DNA of 57,917 nt. Origin: an uncultured Collinsella sp. (GTDB lineage Bacteria > Actinomycetota > Coriobacteriia > Coriobacteriales > Coriobacteriaceae). A model generated the notes under the pieces. The model ran no database searches, was not told the DNA's origin, and worked only from the letters and a program-made list of their open reading frames with translations. Position numbers and translations under genes: made by a program. Below are positions 25,041-33,775 of the stretch, piece by piece; positions within the stretch are counted from its first letter, which is position 1; each line of letters opens with the position of its first letter. The stretch is taken from the NCBI GenBank assembly GCA_900544755.1, contig UQWQ01000002.1, positions 1 through 57,917 on the forward strand. The letters are read 5' to 3'.

Positions 25041-25873
25041 GAATTTCCTCCTTGCCCGCCCGTCGTCGCTCCTGTCTTGTAATTGCCCACAATACGGTCA
25101 ATCGTGCCATCTCGATCCATGTCGAACAGCGCGGTATTGAGATCCTTTACGACCGATCCTTCATAGCTGTCATCAAACGCGACGCCCAGGTCAACCGTCA
25201 TAACATTGTCGGCAAACACACGGTAAACGCCGGGATACTGAGCAACGAGTCGGTCAAGCGACTGGACATCCGCCATCCAGCAGTCAACGTACCCTTTGAC
25301 TAGAGCGGCTTTGCAGAGTTCGGCAGAGCCATATGATTTGATTTGAACGTCCGACGAGACCCCCAGATCCCCCGCAAGCAATCGGCGTTCACTCACCGAA
25401 CCCGCAATCACCGCAATGGTCTTACTTCCATCGAGATGTGCCAAGGACTTGATGCCACTCGTTTTCTTGGCGACAACCGAGACCGTCACGGTTAGATACG
25501 GCTCGGTCCAGTAATACTTATCCTCGCGATAACAGGGAGAATAGTCACACCACAGGCAATCGATATCACCGTTTTTGAGCAGCCGGTCGCGATCGTTCCA
25601 GTCAATATCGACAAACTGTGGCTTGAGCCCCGCACGCTTGCAGGCCTCGCGGGCGATGTCGATATCGATACCGGCGTAATCGCCCGTGGTATCGACATAC
25701 ACATAGGGGTCGTTATCCGTAACGCCGATTTTGAGCACTGGGAGATCTCTATCGGCTTCATTCGAGGAGGAAGAACTGCTTCGAACGGTATACGTCAGGG
25801 CGCCCGCAAAGACGGCAACAAGGAGTATGAGCGTAAACGAGACAATGGCGGCCCGCTTGATGCGTCTGGGCAC
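25037..25873 (-). CDS. Membrane-anchored solute-binding protein (SBP_bac_3 family)
   Basis: A 278-residue extracytoplasmic binding protein. The GTG at 25873 is preferred because GAAAGGGGG lies just upstream; ATG codons at 25909 and earlier lack a ribosome site. The N-terminus is a single hydrophobic helix without a lipobox or clear cleavage site, so it is probably anchored. The fold is type II periplasmic binding of the amino-acid family: LKIGVTDNDPYVYVDTTGDYAGIDIDIAREACKRAG, IDCLWCDYSPC, YWTEPYL, TIAVIAGSVSERRL and VDCWMADVQSL. There is no permease or ATPase gene nearby. The next gene is a diguanylate cyclase with overlapping start, so sensing rather than transport is likely (inference). Confidence 0.86.
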   Translation of the reverse strand: MPRRIKRAAIVSFTLILLVAVFAGALTYTVRSSSSSSNEADRDLPVLKIGVTDNDPYVYVDTTGDYAGIDIDIAREACKRAGLKPQFVDIDWNDRDRLLKNGDIDCLWCDYSPCYREDKYYWTEPYLTVTVSVVAKKTSGIKSLAHLDGSKTIAVIAGSVSERRLLAGDLGVSSDVQIKSYGSAELCKAALVKGYVDCWMADVQSLDRLVAQYPGVYRVFADNVMTVDLGVAFDDSYEGSVVKDLNTALFDMDRDGTIDRIVGNYKTGATTGGQGGNS

Positions 25874-25937
25874 GTGCCCCCTTTCATCGAAACAGCATTC
25901 GGAGTTCATTTTATTACCCGGGCGCATATGCGACAGT

Positions 25938-25973
25938 AAAAAAAGCGCCTCGCCCAAGACGGGCAAGGCGCCA
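25938..25973 (-). terminator. Terminator after purB
   Basis: GGCGCCTTGCCC(GTCTT)GGGCGAGGCGC stem followed by seven Ts on the minus strand. It isolates purB from the solute-binding protein gene, which has its start further on. Confidence 0.9.
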
Positions 25974-26014
25974 AAGGTTGAAATGCATCCGCAAGCGGTC
26001 GAATTAGGTTAACC

Positions 26015-27361
26015 CTACTCGAAGCTCAACTGCTCCAGGCGATCGAAGACCGTATCGATGCGGGTGAGGAAGTCCCACGGATCAAAAATCTCGTCGAGCT
26101 TCTCCTGGCTGACGGTGCAGCGCGGATCGGCCTCGAGACGCTCCTTAAAGGTGGGGCCAGAGACACAATCCTGCACCTCGTGCCAGGTGGCCATGGCGTT
26201 CTCCTGCACAATGGCGTACGCATCCTCGCGGGTGATACCCGTATCGACGAGGGCAAGCAGGACCTTGGAGGAGAAGATGAGGCCGCGGGTCTTGTTGAGA
26301 TTGGCCATCATGCGGGCCGGATACAGCTGCAGGCCGTCGATAACGCGAATGAGGCACTGGAACATATGGTCAAGCGCGATGAAGCTATCGGCCTGGGCGA
26401 CACGCTCGGCGGAAGAGTGCGAAATGTCGCGCTCGTGCCACAGGGCGACGTTGTCGAAGGCGACCTGGGCGTTGGACTTCACGACGCGCGACAGACCGCA
26501 GACCTTCTCCATGGTGATGGGGTTGCGCTTGTGCGGCATGGCGGAGCTGCCCTTTTGGCCCTTGCGGAAGGGCTCCTCGGCCTCGAGTGTATCGGTCTTC
26601 TGCAGGTTGCGGACCTCGGTCGCGATGCGCTCGCAGGTGGCCGCTGTAGTGGCAAGCACGCCGGCAAGATAGGCGTGGTGATCGCGGCTGATGACCTGCG
26701 TGGACAGCGGGTCGTGAACCAGACCCAGGTGCTCACAGACGTACTCCTCGACGAACGGCTCGATGGAGCTGTAGGTGCCGACGGCACCGGAGATGGCACC
26801 GAAGGCAACGTTCTTGCGAGCATCCTCAAGACGATCAAGGTCGCGCTTGAGTTCCCATGCCCAAGAGCCAAACTTCATGCCGAAGGTCATCGGCTCAGCA
26901 TGGATGCCATGGGTGCGTCCGGCGCAGAGCGTATTGCGCTCCTCGAAGGCGCGGCGCTTGCAGATCACGCCGAGCTTCTTGACGTCCTCGATAATCAGGT
27001 CACACGCCTGAGTAAGCTGATAGCACAGAGCAGTATCACCCAGGTCGGAGCTGGTCATACCGTAGTGAACCCAGCGACTAGGCTTGGGCTCGCCCTCGGG
27101 AACATCGGCGTCGATATATTCCTTCATGTTGGTCAGGAAGGCGATGACATCGTGGCGCGTGACCTCCTCGATCTCATCGACCTTCGCCTTCTCAAAGTTG
27201 GCATGGTCGCGGATCCACTGGGCTTCGTCTTTAGAAATGCCGATCTTGCCGAGCTCCGCCTGGGCCTCGCAGGCCAGAACCTCGATCTCCTGCCAAATGG
27301 CATACTTGTTCTCGAGGGAGAAGATATGTCCCATCTCCGGGCGGGTATAGCGATCGATCAT
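26015..27361 (-). CDS. purB: Adenylosuccinate lyase
   Basis: Purine enzyme that splits SAICAR and adenylosuccinate, releasing fumarate. It is 448 residues from ATG 27361, which is set by AAAGGAG eight bases upstream; 14 additional in-frame residues are unsupported. Fumarase/aspartase-fold signatures are clear: WVHYGMTSSDLGDTA (catalytic His region), GRTHGIHAEPMTFG with the second catalytic His, and the signature loop GSSAMPHKRNPI near 270 with the catalytic Ser. It is a monocistronic unit with a strong terminator downstream. Confidence 0.96.
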   Translation of the reverse strand: MIDRYTRPEMGHIFSLENKYAIWQEIEVLACEAQAELGKIGISKDEAQWIRDHANFEKAKVDEIEEVTRHDVIAFLTNMKEYIDADVPEGEPKPSRWVHYGMTSSDLGDTALCYQLTQACDLIIEDVKKLGVICKRRAFEERNTLCAGRTHGIHAEPMTFGMKFGSWAWELKRDLDRLEDARKNVAFGAISGAVGTYSSIEPFVEEYVCEHLGLVHDPLSTQVISRDHHAYLAGVLATTAATCERIATEVRNLQKTDTLEAEEPFRKGQKGSSAMPHKRNPITMEKVCGLSRVVKSNAQVAFDNVALWHERDISHSSAERVAQADSFIALDHMFQCLIRVIDGLQLYPARMMANLNKTRGLIFSSKVLLALVDTGITREDAYAIVQENAMATWHEVQDCVSGPTFKERLEADPRCTVSQEKLDEIFDPWDFLTRIDTVFDRLEQLSFE

Positions 27362-27524
27362 AGCGGCTCCTTTTTGGTTATTGGCACGTTGGTCGTAACT
27401 CAACCATTGTACCGTGCGCGGGTGCGAGTATGGGCAGCAGGCATTAACCTAACATTTTGGAATTGGAGCGGGCAACGAAGATGGACAGCAGCGTCACCGC
27501 AGCAGGCGGCAATAGTTCCGTGTA

Positions 27525-27748
27525 CTAATGTAATTTCACGCGTTATCCGCGAAGCTACATGCGAAATTACATTAGAAGAAGACACATTATTTTCCGTTTC
27601 CCCTGGCAGCTAATCTGCGAGGTAAATTAAAAGTACAGACATTATATGCACTGAAATATATGACCTTACAGTCGGCCTACAGCCTTATGCACGGGCGGCT
27701 AATGTAACAGGAGATATAATTACATTAGTTGCGGATAAAATTACATTA
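27525..27748. promoter_or_regulatory. Five TTACATTA boxes: putative operator array
   Basis: The 8-mer TAATGTAA/TTACATTA occurs five times between purB and the AlbA_2 gene: 27526, 27567, 27700, 27720 and 27741. The first two lie in a perfect 13-base inverted repeat, CTAATGTAATTTC (27525-27537) and GAAATTACATTAG (27563-27575). Copies three and four also face each other, 12 bases apart. The last copy is 12 bases before the ATG, next to the GGAG ribosome site. The region is more AT-rich than its surroundings. It reads as a multi-site operator for a DNA-binding dimer, most simply autoregulation. Confidence 0.6.
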
Positions 27749-27759
27749 TATGGAGTGTC

Positions 27760-29433
27760 ATGATACGGAAAACGAGCGAAATGCCCTCCCTACTTCTGCG
27801 CATCATTGCAGACGTCGAGACCGAGGTCGTCGAATACAAGGCAGCAAAGCAGAACTATGACTTCGAGGACATTGGCAGGTATTTCTCCGCCCTCAGCAAC
27901 GAGGCCAATTTACGCAAGGCAGAGTGCGGATGGCTTTTCTTTGGCATTTCAAACGACCGCAAGATAAAGGGAACCGCCTACCGTAAAGAACCCCAATCGC
28001 CAAGTGTCGGCCTGCGACGCCTAAAGCACGAAATCGCCCAATACACCAACAACGGCATGACTTTCGAAGAGATTTACGAGTTTGAGGTTGATGACAAAAG
28101 AGTCATTGCTTTCCAGATACCGGCTGGCAGCTTCGCAACGCCAACGACTTGGCACGGAATCCCTTGGTCACGAGAGAATGAGTCCCTCGTAGAGATGCCC
28201 AAGTTCAAACTCGACGCCATTTACGGGCAGAGCCGGCCCGACTGGTCGCGCCAGATTGCCTACGAGGCAAACTTCGGTGACCTTGATCCAGATGCAGTTA
28301 GCTTTGCATGCTCCAAATTCGTCGAAAAGTTCGGAGAAAGCCAGCCTGCCGTTCGTAGCCTCGACGAAGAATCTATCCTTAGCAAGATGGCGCTTGTGAT
28401 CCACGGCCACGTGAGCAATGCGGCGCTCGTTCTTCTGGGCAAACCGGAATCGAGTGTCTTTCTGGGTGGCATTGAGCCGCGCATCACTTGGACGCTCTAC
28501 GCGAGCGACGGCTCCACTATGGCCTATGAACACTTTGAGCCGCCCTTCATTCTGCAGGTCGATCGTATCCTGGGAAAGATAAGAAACGAAAAGTATCGCT
28601 TCTTCGACCGCGAAGAGACGCTATTTCCCACCGAAGCGCATCGCTACAGTCCCGAAGTCATTCGAGAACTTCTCCACAACGCTATTGCGCATCAAGATTT
28701 CAGGATGTCAGGAAAGATCAATGTCCTTGAGTATGAGGACAAGCTTATATTCAAGAACGAGGGTGCCTTTATCCCCGAGACGATAGAGAACGCGCTCGCG
28801 AGCGGCTACAAGCCGCCCTACTACCGTAACCCCCTGCTTTCAAGCGCTATGAACAAAACAGGCATGATGGACCGCAACGCCATAGGCATTCGCAACGTCT
28901 TCGACATTCAGCGCAACCGCCTATTACCAATGCCCACCTACGATCTATCTGAGATTGGGCGCGTTGCCGTAACGCTGTACGGTACGGTTCTCAACGAGGA
29001 CTATTCTCGACTTCTCGCAAGCAATCGAAATCTTGATTTGGTGACAGTGCTGCTGTTGGACCTCGTTCAGAAGGGACTACCCGTCACAAAGGAACAGTCA
29101 CGTCTGCTTCACGAACAAGGCCTCGTTAGGGGCCGTTACCCCAAACTGACGGTCTCAGCCGAGGTGGCAGCAGCCACCGGTGCCCACAGCGAGTATGTGC
29201 GAAACAAGGGCGTAGACAATAGCGTCTTCAAGGAGTTGATCTTGGAGCTCCTGCGCGTGCGCCCATGTTCAAGAGCGGAGATTATCGCAGGGCTGGATCA
29301 TGCCTTGCCGGCAGACCTTACGGCAAAGCAAAAAGGCGACCATGTAAGCTATCTGCTCCAAAGCCTACGGAAAGCTGGCCGCATCACCAACGCTGGAAGC
29401 ACTTCGGCAGCTGAGTGGCACATAGTCGAGTGA
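27760..29433 (+). CDS. AlbA_2-domain ATP-binding protein (putative transcriptional regulator)
   Basis: A 557-residue cytoplasmic protein. Residues about 15-135 match an AlbA_2 (Schlafen-like) domain: ETEVVEYKAAKQNYDFEDIGRYFSALSNEANL and CGWLFFGISNDRKIKG. The centre (about 290-420) is HATPase_c_4-like with RELLHNAIAHQDF near 301, where the N-box Asn/His lie, and NEGAFIPETIE. The C-terminus is a winged-helix-like segment. Such proteins are annotated as ATP-binding or transcriptional regulators and appear often in defence islands. The five TTACATTA boxes upstream suggest autoregulation. The codon choice and AT-rich flanks suggest acquisition with the restriction-like genes downstream. Confidence 0.82.
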   Translation: MIRKTSEMPSLLLRIIADVETEVVEYKAAKQNYDFEDIGRYFSALSNEANLRKAECGWLFFGISNDRKIKGTAYRKEPQSPSVGLRRLKHEIAQYTNNGMTFEEIYEFEVDDKRVIAFQIPAGSFATPTTWHGIPWSRENESLVEMPKFKLDAIYGQSRPDWSRQIAYEANFGDLDPDAVSFACSKFVEKFGESQPAVRSLDEESILSKMALVIHGHVSNAALVLLGKPESSVFLGGIEPRITWTLYASDGSTMAYEHFEPPFILQVDRILGKIRNEKYRFFDREETLFPTEAHRYSPEVIRELLHNAIAHQDFRMSGKINVLEYEDKLIFKNEGAFIPETIENALASGYKPPYYRNPLLSSAMNKTGMMDRNAIGIRNVFDIQRNRLLPMPTYDLSEIGRVAVTLYGTVLNEDYSRLLASNRNLDLVTVLLLDLVQKGLPVTKEQSRLLHEQGLVRGRYPKLTVSAEVAAATGAHSEYVRNKGVDNSVFKELILELLRVRPCSRAEIIAGLDHALPADLTAKQKGDHVSYLLQSLRKAGRITNAGSTSAAEWHIVE

Positions 29434-29825
29434 TATGGCTCGCGATTTCGATTCTGCCAAACAGGCACATTCCAAGCCAAGTTCGCAACTAGCCCAGAAT
29501 GTGCCTGACTACCAGTCGTGATAGGACGCATCCTCCGTCGCCTGGCATCGCGCAGCGTCAGGCAACAGCGCATATGGTTGATCCAACTGAAGTCGACATC
29601 CAATCGGGCATTGCAACCTTGCGAGACGGCAGTCTCATACAACAAAAATAGTTCCCTGCCACTCCATGCACGAGCGGCAGGGAGCGCTCATGGCGGATCA
29701 TTTCTCAAGCTCCACCTTCCTCAACCGTAAAAACGTCCAATGTCTTAGAGGCCGTTTTTACATTTGTTGGCTTCTATTTCTTTAATTAAAAATCATCCTT
29801 TACCTGCTGATTCGTGATATTTTGC
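29434..29825. other. Intergenic region after the AlbA_2 gene
   Basis: No coding gene is supported. A CAGGCACATTC ... GAATGTGCCTG inverted repeat near 29459-29508 (35-base loop) could act as terminator. The rest up to the next promoter is AT-rich non-coding DNA. Confidence 0.5.
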
Positions 29826-29854
29826 TTGTCTACATATAGGTGTAGACCTATACT
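29826..29854 (+). promoter_or_regulatory. Promoter with embedded 18-bp palindromic operator
   Basis: A -35-like TTGTCT (29826-29831) and a -10 TATACT (29849-29854) are spaced by 17 bases. The spacer and first bases of the -10 form the perfect palindrome TATAGGTGTAGACCTATA (29835-29852), which nests in a second inverted repeat, GTCTAC ... GTAGAC. A bound regulator here would block RNA polymerase. The first gene downstream encodes a ribbon-helix-helix protein, the natural candidate for binding. Confidence 0.6.
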
Positions 29855-29893
29855 AATTCCTATTATGGCTAAGCTATGTCCTTGGGAGGTGCC

Positions 29894-30121
29894 ATGCCGT
29901 CAGAAGCTCAGAAGCGAGCCGATCGTAAGTACAAGCACGACAAGACCCAGCAGTTCTGTCTGCGGTTCTATCCCGCCGAAGAGGAGATTTGGTCATTCCT
30001 CTCCGCACAGGAAAACAAGCAGGGATTTCTTAAAGATTTGATTAGCCGCGAGATGGGCGTCGCATCGGGCGGCCCCGCACGCGTTGATACCAACACCAAG
30101 GTTGGAAGGACGGAATCGTAA
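29894..30121 (+). CDS. Small ribbon-helix-helix (Arc-like) protein
   Basis: A 75-residue basic protein. It starts at the ATG 29894 after GGGAGG. The centre (QQFCLRFYPAEEEIWSFLSAQENKQGFLKDLISREM) has the beta-strand plus two-helix pattern of Arc/MetJ-type repressors, preceded by a basic KRADRKYKHDK stretch. Its stop overlaps the next ATG (TAATG), so it is coupled to the nuclease-methylase. The palindrome at the promoter suggests that it represses its own operon, playing the role that C proteins play in restriction systems. That role is inference; an antitoxin-like function is an alternative. Confidence 0.72.
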   Translation: MPSEAQKRADRKYKHDKTQQFCLRFYPAEEEIWSFLSAQENKQGFLKDLISREMGVASGGPARVDTNTKVGRTES

Positions 30122-32100
30122 TGTCGCAAGTGAGCAAGACTTCGGTCATCCAGCCGGAGACTATACTGGACTTCATCGACGGCGTGACGCAGCGCAGGGA
30201 CACCCCCGAGGAGCGAGTGCGCCAGGAAATCCTAAAGTCCCTCGTGCGTGAGTACGGTTACAAGAAGGAGCAGATCGGGGTCGAGGAGTCGATCAAGTTC
30301 GGCAGCAACCGAAAAGCGGTCGACGTCGCCATCTGGGAGCCGGGAAAAGCGCACACCCAGGAAAACATCCACATCATCGTCGAGTGCAAAGACCCCAAGA
30401 CCAAGGCCAAAGGCAAAAAAGACGGCGTAGATCAAATGCACTCCTATGCGTCTGCCTGCATGAACTCGACCTATGGCATGTGGACCAACGGCGACGAGTT
30501 GCTTACCTTCCGTTACGTGGTGGACGATGCCGGCAAGCGCGGCCCCGAGGCCGTGCCCGATCTGCCACATGCTGGTGGCGAGGTACCCGACGACGCGCCG
30601 CGCTTCGACCAGTTGCGCCCCGCCGCCAGTGACTCGCTGCTGTACTCGTTCCGCCGCTGTCACAACTACATCGCCGGAAACCAAGGCATCCAAAAGGCCG
30701 AGGCATTCCTTGAACTGCTCAAGATCATCTTCTGCAAAATCCAGGATGAGCGCGACTCCGAGACGCCAACGTTCTACATCACGCCAACCGAGCGCCAGGG
30801 CGCCGCGGGTAAGAAGAAGTGCCGCAAGCGCATCGAGGCACTCTTTGGAAACGTCAAGCAGTCGTACGAGACCATCTTCAAGGCCGACGAGCGCATCGCA
30901 TTAACCGACGATGTGCTCGCCTACATCGTGGCGCAGCTGCAAATGTATTCCCTGCTCGAGAGCGACGTGGACGTTAAGGGCCACGCGTACGAGACAATCG
31001 TGGGCTCCAACCTGCGTGGTGACAAGGGCCAGTTCTTCACGCCGCGCAACATGTGCCACATGATGGTGCGGATGGTCGACCCGTCCGAAAACGACGTCAT
31101 CCTCGACCCCGCCATGGGCACCTGCGGCTTTTTGGTCACGGCCATGAATTACGTGCTTGAGAAGATCAGAGACTCCGTCGAGGTGAGCGGGCGCAGCAAA
31201 GCAGCCAAGCAAGAGGCTCTGATCGCGCGCAAGCGCGAGTTCCTGTCCAAGCATATCGTGGGCATCGACTTTGATCCCATCCTAGTGCGTGCCTCCAAGA
31301 TGAATATGGTTATGAACAACGACGGCACCGGACAGCTGTTCCACGCCAACTCGCTCGAGCCGTTCTCGGGCTTTGAACCCAAACTGCAAAAGGCGCTGCG
31401 CCTGGACGCCGCCGACGTTGCGGCAAATAAGGCGCTGCAGCCGGGGCACGGCGTTACGGCGATTATGACCAACCCACCTTTTGGCTCCAAGATTCCTATC
31501 GAAGACCCGGCGATTCTGGAATCCTTCGACCTTGGACACACCTGGTCGTGGTCCGAGGAAGATGCCGAGTGGAGCATGGAACCCAAGCTCTTCTCATCTC
31601 AGCCGCCCGAGATCCTCTTCATCGAGCGGTGTATCCGCCTGCTTGAGCCCGGCGTGGGTGTGGCGGCGCTCGTCATTCCCAACGGCATCCTGGGCAACCC
31701 GGGTCTGGGCTACGTGCGCCAGTGGATTTTGCGCCATGCGCAGATCCTGGGTTCGGTAGACATGCACCCGGATGCGTTCCAACCCAACGTGGGCGTGCAG
31801 ACATCCGTCCTTGTGCTGAGACGCTGGGACAGTGAGGAAGAGGCATACTGCAAGGACGGTACCTTCCAGGATTACAAGATATTTATGGCCATCTGTGACC
31901 ACGTAGGGCACGACAAGCGTGGTCAGACCACCTATGTACGCGACGATGACGGCTACCCCATTGTGCAGGAGCAGACCACCGCGGTGACGGGCAACGTGGG
32001 CTCCGAAGAGGAGAGCAGCCACACCTCGAAGGAGCGCGTGGTGGACGACGAGACGATGGCGATCGCCGGCGCCTTCTTTGAATGGAGGCGAGACCAATGA
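30121..32100 (+). CDS. Nuclease-methylase fusion: PD-(D/E)xK domain plus N6-adenine methyltransferase (BcgI-A/HsdM-like)
   Basis: A 659-residue restriction-modification subunit. Residues 1-125 resemble the N-terminal nuclease domain of type I HsdR proteins (HSDR_N): ERVRQEIL with E36, KAVDVAIW with D68, and IIVECK with E88 and K90, a PD-(D/E)xK set. Residues ~220-640 are an HsdM-type N6-adenine methyltransferase with SAM motif DPAMGTCGFLV at about 329 and catalytic NPPF in IMTNPPFGSK at about 450. No SF2 translocase is present and there is no hsdR gene in the window. Nuclease and methylase in one chain plus a separate S subunit recalls BcgI (type IIB). The downstream S gene overlaps by four bases. 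Confidence 0.85.
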   Translation: MSQVSKTSVIQPETILDFIDGVTQRRDTPEERVRQEILKSLVREYGYKKEQIGVEESIKFGSNRKAVDVAIWEPGKAHTQENIHIIVECKDPKTKAKGKKDGVDQMHSYASACMNSTYGMWTNGDELLTFRYVVDDAGKRGPEAVPDLPHAGGEVPDDAPRFDQLRPAASDSLLYSFRRCHNYIAGNQGIQKAEAFLELLKIIFCKIQDERDSETPTFYITPTERQGAAGKKKCRKRIEALFGNVKQSYETIFKADERIALTDDVLAYIVAQLQMYSLLESDVDVKGHAYETIVGSNLRGDKGQFFTPRNMCHMMVRMVDPSENDVILDPAMGTCGFLVTAMNYVLEKIRDSVEVSGRSKAAKQEALIARKREFLSKHIVGIDFDPILVRASKMNMVMNNDGTGQLFHANSLEPFSGFEPKLQKALRLDAADVAANKALQPGHGVTAIMTNPPFGSKIPIEDPAILESFDLGHTWSWSEEDAEWSMEPKLFSSQPPEILFIERCIRLLEPGVGVAALVIPNGILGNPGLGYVRQWILRHAQILGSVDMHPDAFQPNVGVQTSVLVLRRWDSEEEAYCKDGTFQDYKIFMAICDHVGHDKRGQTTYVRDDDGYPIVQEQTTAVTGNVGSEEESSHTSKERVVDDETMAIAGAFFEWRRDQ

Positions 32101-33497
32101 CGATCGCGCCTTTGGTGAAGAGCGTCCGACTTTCCACCGTGCTGGGCGGCGACGTGAGGCTCGAGGCGTCAACCTACCTGCGCGACGGGTACGGCTTCGT
32201 ACGCCTTGCCAACCAGTGCGACAACCACAAGAGGCTCGGTGACCTTACCGACATTTGGCAGCCGAGCAGACTGACGGGGTATACCGTGCCGGAAGGCAAA
32301 GGGCTACCCTTCTTTACCGCCGGCCAGGTGTTCGAGGACTTTCCCCGAGTGAGGAAGTGGCTCGCCGCGCCTTTCGTGCCCCAGGCTGATTCTAGATTCG
32401 TCAATCAGGATTGGCTGCTGCTTTCGCGCTCGGGCGTGGTGGGCAACGTTACCGCCGTGTACCCGCATCACCTGAACAAGGTCATCACGGACGACCTGTT
32501 GCGCATCGAGCCGAAGGACCAAGACGAGTACGGCTGGCTCTACGCGTATATGAAGACGGACTTCTTCAAGCAGATCGCACGAGCGTCTCAGTACGGTCAC
32601 ATGATCAAGCACATCGAGGTGGCCCACGCCAACGAGTTTCCGGTCATCATGCCCGATGCGGCCACGCGCAAAGCCATCGGCGACAAAGCTGCCGAGGCTG
32701 TGCGCCTGCGCGGCGAGGCCTGGAAGCTGCGGGACGGGGCGTTTAAGCTGTTGGAGAAGGAGGTCGGTATTGCTTGTGAGGCAGAAAGTCCTGCAGGAAC
32801 ATGCGTGGTGAGTTTATCCAAAGTTATTGACAACAGATCGCGCCTTGATGCTGACAGTTATGCCGGCTCTATAAGCGCCGTAGACTCATTGGTTGACGTA
32901 ATGGAGTATGCGCCACTTGCTGAACTTGTAGAGGACGTCGAAGAGCTTCCTCGCTTCAAGCGGTTTTATGGCGATTCCAACGTTCCCTTTGTGGGTGTGT
33001 CCGAGGTCTTTGACGTTAACACTCAACCGACAAAATTTGTTTACGCCAAGCTCATTAAAAACTGGGAGCGTTACATCCTAAAGCCGGGAACTCTCGTCAT
33101 GGCATGTTCTGGTCAAAAGTACGGCATCCTAGGACGAGCTCTTTTGCTCACGGAGAATCATGAGGGAATGTTTGGCAGCAACCATCTGCTGAGAATCTAT
33201 CCCGACGTTACAAAGATTCGAACTGGCTACCTGCTTGCTTTTCTGAACAGTCCCACCGTTGGCAGGCCGTCGGTCGTTCGTTGCGCATACGGAACCTCGG
33301 TGCCTCAACTTAGCCCTATCGATATCAAAAAAATTCGCGTTCCCCGTCTTGGCGCGGACGTCGAATCTGCCATCGCCGACCTTATGGACAGGAGCGTGAG
33401 CACCTCGGCCAAGGCTGACCAACTTGAGAACGAGGCTACCAAGCTGGCACAGGAGCAGGTCGATATCGCCATCGAGAAGGTTGTCTCCAACACCTAG
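32097..33497 (+). CDS. Type I-like specificity subunit (HsdS/BcgI-B-like)
   Basis: DNA-recognition subunit of 466 residues, built from two target-recognition domains with connecting helices. TRD1 spans about residues 20-180 (RLGDLTDIWQPSRLTGYTVPEGKGLPFFTAGQ; ATRKAIGDKAAEAVRLRGEAWKLRDGAFKLLEKE is the first helical spacer). TRD2 spans about 255-430 (YAPLAELVEDVEELPRFKRFYGDSNVPFVGVSEVF, ending with IKKIRVPRLGADVESAIADLMDRSV and a second helical spacer). The ATG at 32097 overlaps the upstream TGA and follows GGAGG; the open frame begins five codons earlier. The recognised sequence cannot be deduced. Confidence 0.88.
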   Translation: MTIAPLVKSVRLSTVLGGDVRLEASTYLRDGYGFVRLANQCDNHKRLGDLTDIWQPSRLTGYTVPEGKGLPFFTAGQVFEDFPRVRKWLAAPFVPQADSRFVNQDWLLLSRSGVVGNVTAVYPHHLNKVITDDLLRIEPKDQDEYGWLYAYMKTDFFKQIARASQYGHMIKHIEVAHANEFPVIMPDAATRKAIGDKAAEAVRLRGEAWKLRDGAFKLLEKEVGIACEAESPAGTCVVSLSKVIDNRSRLDADSYAGSISAVDSLVDVMEYAPLAELVEDVEELPRFKRFYGDSNVPFVGVSEVFDVNTQPTKFVYAKLIKNWERYILKPGTLVMACSGQKYGILGRALLLTENHEGMFGSNHLLRIYPDVTKIRTGYLLAFLNSPTVGRPSVVRCAYGTSVPQLSPIDIKKIRVPRLGADVESAIADLMDRSVSTSAKADQLENEATKLAQEQVDIAIEKVVSNT

Positions 33498-33700
33498 TGA
33501 GGCGACCTTTTAACCGCCGTTAAGCCTATAGCCTCAACACAAACAAAATGCAACGCGTATCGTAGTAAGTTGGTTAACGGCATAGTGTGAGAATTCACAC
33601 TTGGACATTTGATTGACGCTCGCACCCTGTCGGGTTCGAGTCCCAGCACTTTATTGAAAAAAGCACGGCACCGTGATGGTGCCGTGCTTGTGCTCTTAAC
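33498..33700 (-). other. Intergenic region with T-arm-like remnant and tRNA-Gly terminator
   Basis: AAGCACGGCACC/GGTGCCGTGCTT (about 33660-33690) is a perfect hairpin with an A-run, the minus-strand terminator after tRNA-Gly. At about 33626-33646 a plus-strand CGGGTTCGAGTCCC word with CAGCA looks like a tRNA 3' remnant in opposite orientation to tRNA-Gly. No gene is supported. Confidence 0.6.
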
Positions 33701-33775
33701 TGGAGCGGGCAACGGGACTCGAACCCGCGAGTGTCAGCTTGGGAAGCTGATGCCTTACCACTTGGCGATGCCCGC
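33701..33775 (-). tRNA. tRNA-Gly (anticodon CCC)
   Basis: A 75-base cloverleaf on the minus strand with encoded CCA. Acceptor stem GCGGGCA/TGCCCGC, anticodon loop TTCCCAA (anticodon CCC) on the stem TCAGC/GCTGA, T-arm GCGGGTTCGAGTCCCGT. It borders the accessory region that starts after purB. Confidence 0.96.

Noticed and set aside
30121..33497. A standard three-gene type I restriction system
   Set aside because: No hsdR translocase gene; the nuclease domain is fused to the methylase, so BcgI-like is a better description.
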